The notes beneath the pieces are model-generated. The model ran no database searches and was not told the DNA's origin. It saw nothing but the letters and a program-made list of their open reading frames with translations. Source: Solenopsis invicta (lineage: Eukaryota; Arthropoda; Insecta; Hymenoptera; Formicidae). From it: DNA of 64,000 nucleotides. The DNA lies in NCBI RefSeq assembly GCF_016802725.1, contig NC_052667.1:16042346-16106345 (forward strand). Reading direction: 5' to 3'. This document shows positions 62,897-64,000 of this stretch, piece by piece. Position 1 is the first letter of the stretch; each line of letters starts with the position of its first letter. Made by a program: the position numbers and the translations under genes.

Positions 62897-63745
62897 GAGA
62901 AGTCACTGTCCGGAAGATTGAAAAACCTCTAGTATTATATTGATCCCAAAGATAGATAAAGCAAAAAAAACGAACAAATATAGGCCTATTAGTATGTTAC
63001 CAATATATGAGAAAGTGCTAGAATTAGTAGTAAAAGAACAACTTGAAACATACTTGGAAATAAACGGTATTATAACAGAACATCAGGTGGGATTTAAAAA
63101 ATATTATTTATGTGAAACAGCAATTCAATCTGTCATAGACGAATGGAAATTAATAGTAAGCAAAAAATGGTAAGAGTAATCTTCATATATTTTAAGAGAG
63201 CGTTTGAAACAATAGATAGAGAAAGATTGTTAGAAAACATGTATTAATACGGAATTAGAAGAATGGCCTTAGAATGGTTCATATCATACTTAAATAATAG
63301 GAAACAACAGGTTCAATCAAATATGGTCTAAATTATTGCCTACAGAATAGGGAGTGCAACAAAGTTCAGTACTAGGACCTTTGCTATTTATATTATATAT
63401 AAATGATATAATTGAAGTCTGTCCAGAAGGGTGCAATATAAAAATGTTTGCAGATGACATGCTTATACATGTAAGTGGAGAAAGTAGTGCGGATGTAGAG
63501 GTAAAAATGAATATGGCTTTTAATGTAATCGAATATTGGATAAATATAAATAAGTTAAAGTGAACACAGATAAAACAAAATATATGATAGTTAAAAGTAT
63601 TAAAAAAGAATTAAGAGGTATTACTGTCGTGAAGTGCCTGGATGGAATTGAAATAAAACGGGTGTCAACCATGAAATATTTAGGTATAATGCTAGACGAT
63701 AGACTTAGATTTCAGGACCAGAAGTGTGACTGCACAATCGGCATT
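62897..63745 (+). pseudogene. Jockey-like non-LTR reverse transcriptase fragment
   Basis: RT fingers: CPED then a stop where Trp is usual, IPKIDKAKKTNKYRPISMLP (about 62,942-63,000). Then HQVGFKKYYLCETAIQSVID, a broken IYFKRAFETIDRERL, and QSSVLGPLLFILYINDI (about 63,355-63,410). The catalytic FADDM follows (63,447-63,460), then the thumb YLGIMLDDRLRFQD (63,675-63,720). Several frameshifts are present. Sequence after 63,725 no longer matches. The 5' part was displaced or lost at the TTAA insertion. Confidence 0.88.
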
Positions 63746-64000
63746 GCCGAAAAATAATTTATTGTGAAGTTATAAAAAAAAAAGTCATTAAGCAAAAATG
63801 AGAAATTAGTCAAAAATCCTCTTTTCCTTCAAAAAATCATATCTTTGCACAAAAAAACGTTTAAAAACTTTCAAATACGGCATTTTAAAGCTAAAGAGTC
63901 ACACTTTCAAAATAAAATTTGGCAAAGTCATTCCTTTTAAAAAGTATAATTATGTAACATGGAGAATATGAGGTATTTTTGGTCATCTAAAAATCCACTT
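63746..64000. other. AT-rich end of window
   Basis: No gene seen. Poly-A and poly-T rich, similar in texture to the TTAA elements, but no TIR was found. Confidence 0.4.

Overview
This window is animal nuclear DNA built almost entirely from transposable elements (TEs). No host gene with a recognisable function was found. The element set is BEL/Pao and Ty3/gypsy LTR retrotransposons, several R1-clade non-LTR elements, mariner and DD41D Tc1/mariner transposons, TTAA-flanked elements and a Polinton-type DNA polymerase B remnant. Together with a short CCTAA run matching the insect telomere unit TTAGG, this points to an insect. Several families look like those common in ants, so a hymenopteran, probably an ant, is my best guess. 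That is an inference, not a proof.

Layout. 1-6,025: BEL/Pao element whose pol carries a 120-bp fold-back duplication. 6,028-7,763: 5'-truncated non-LTR element. 8,102-8,281: small inverted-repeat element. 9,482-12,640 (minus): decayed R1-clade element holding a 340-bp fold-back element. 14,143-19,455 (plus): 5' half of an R1-clade element (called R1-A here). 19,456-22,437 (minus): polymerase B remnant split by an intact mariner (20,112-21,433). 22,454-25,677: LTR-like sequence with a promoter, interrupted by a truncated R1-A copy with 15-bp target-site duplications (TSDs), then an unrecognised ORF and a large TG/TGCG microsatellite. 28,135-35,347: mariner containing a complete 5.9-kb CsRn1-like gypsy element.

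35,350-45,770 (plus): gypsy element of the errantivirus type with an envelope-like gene resembling chuvirus glycoproteins. It is interrupted twice: by a 1.2-kb TTAA-flanked element in RNase H and by a 1.76-kb presumed solo LTR in env. 46,097-49,121: DD41D transposon with 407-bp terminal inverted repeats (TIRs) and a 43-bp tandem array in higher-order AAB order, followed 22 bp later by a 444-bp palindromic element sharing its termini. 50,743-60,608: a cluster of R1-A copies in both orientations, inserted into each other. 60,720-62,892: deleted mariner copy and a second TTAA element. 62,897-63,745: Jockey-like reverse transcriptase remnant.

Only one gene looks fully functional: the mariner transposase at 20,318-21,379. 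The window reads as a layered record of insertions, and the target-site duplications let much of the order be worked out: polymerase B before mariner, mariner before CsRn1 gypsy, errantivirus before both its interruptions, and R1-A 5' UTR before R1-A 3' end. Coordinates of decayed elements are by-eye estimates unless a TIR, LTR or TSD fixes them.
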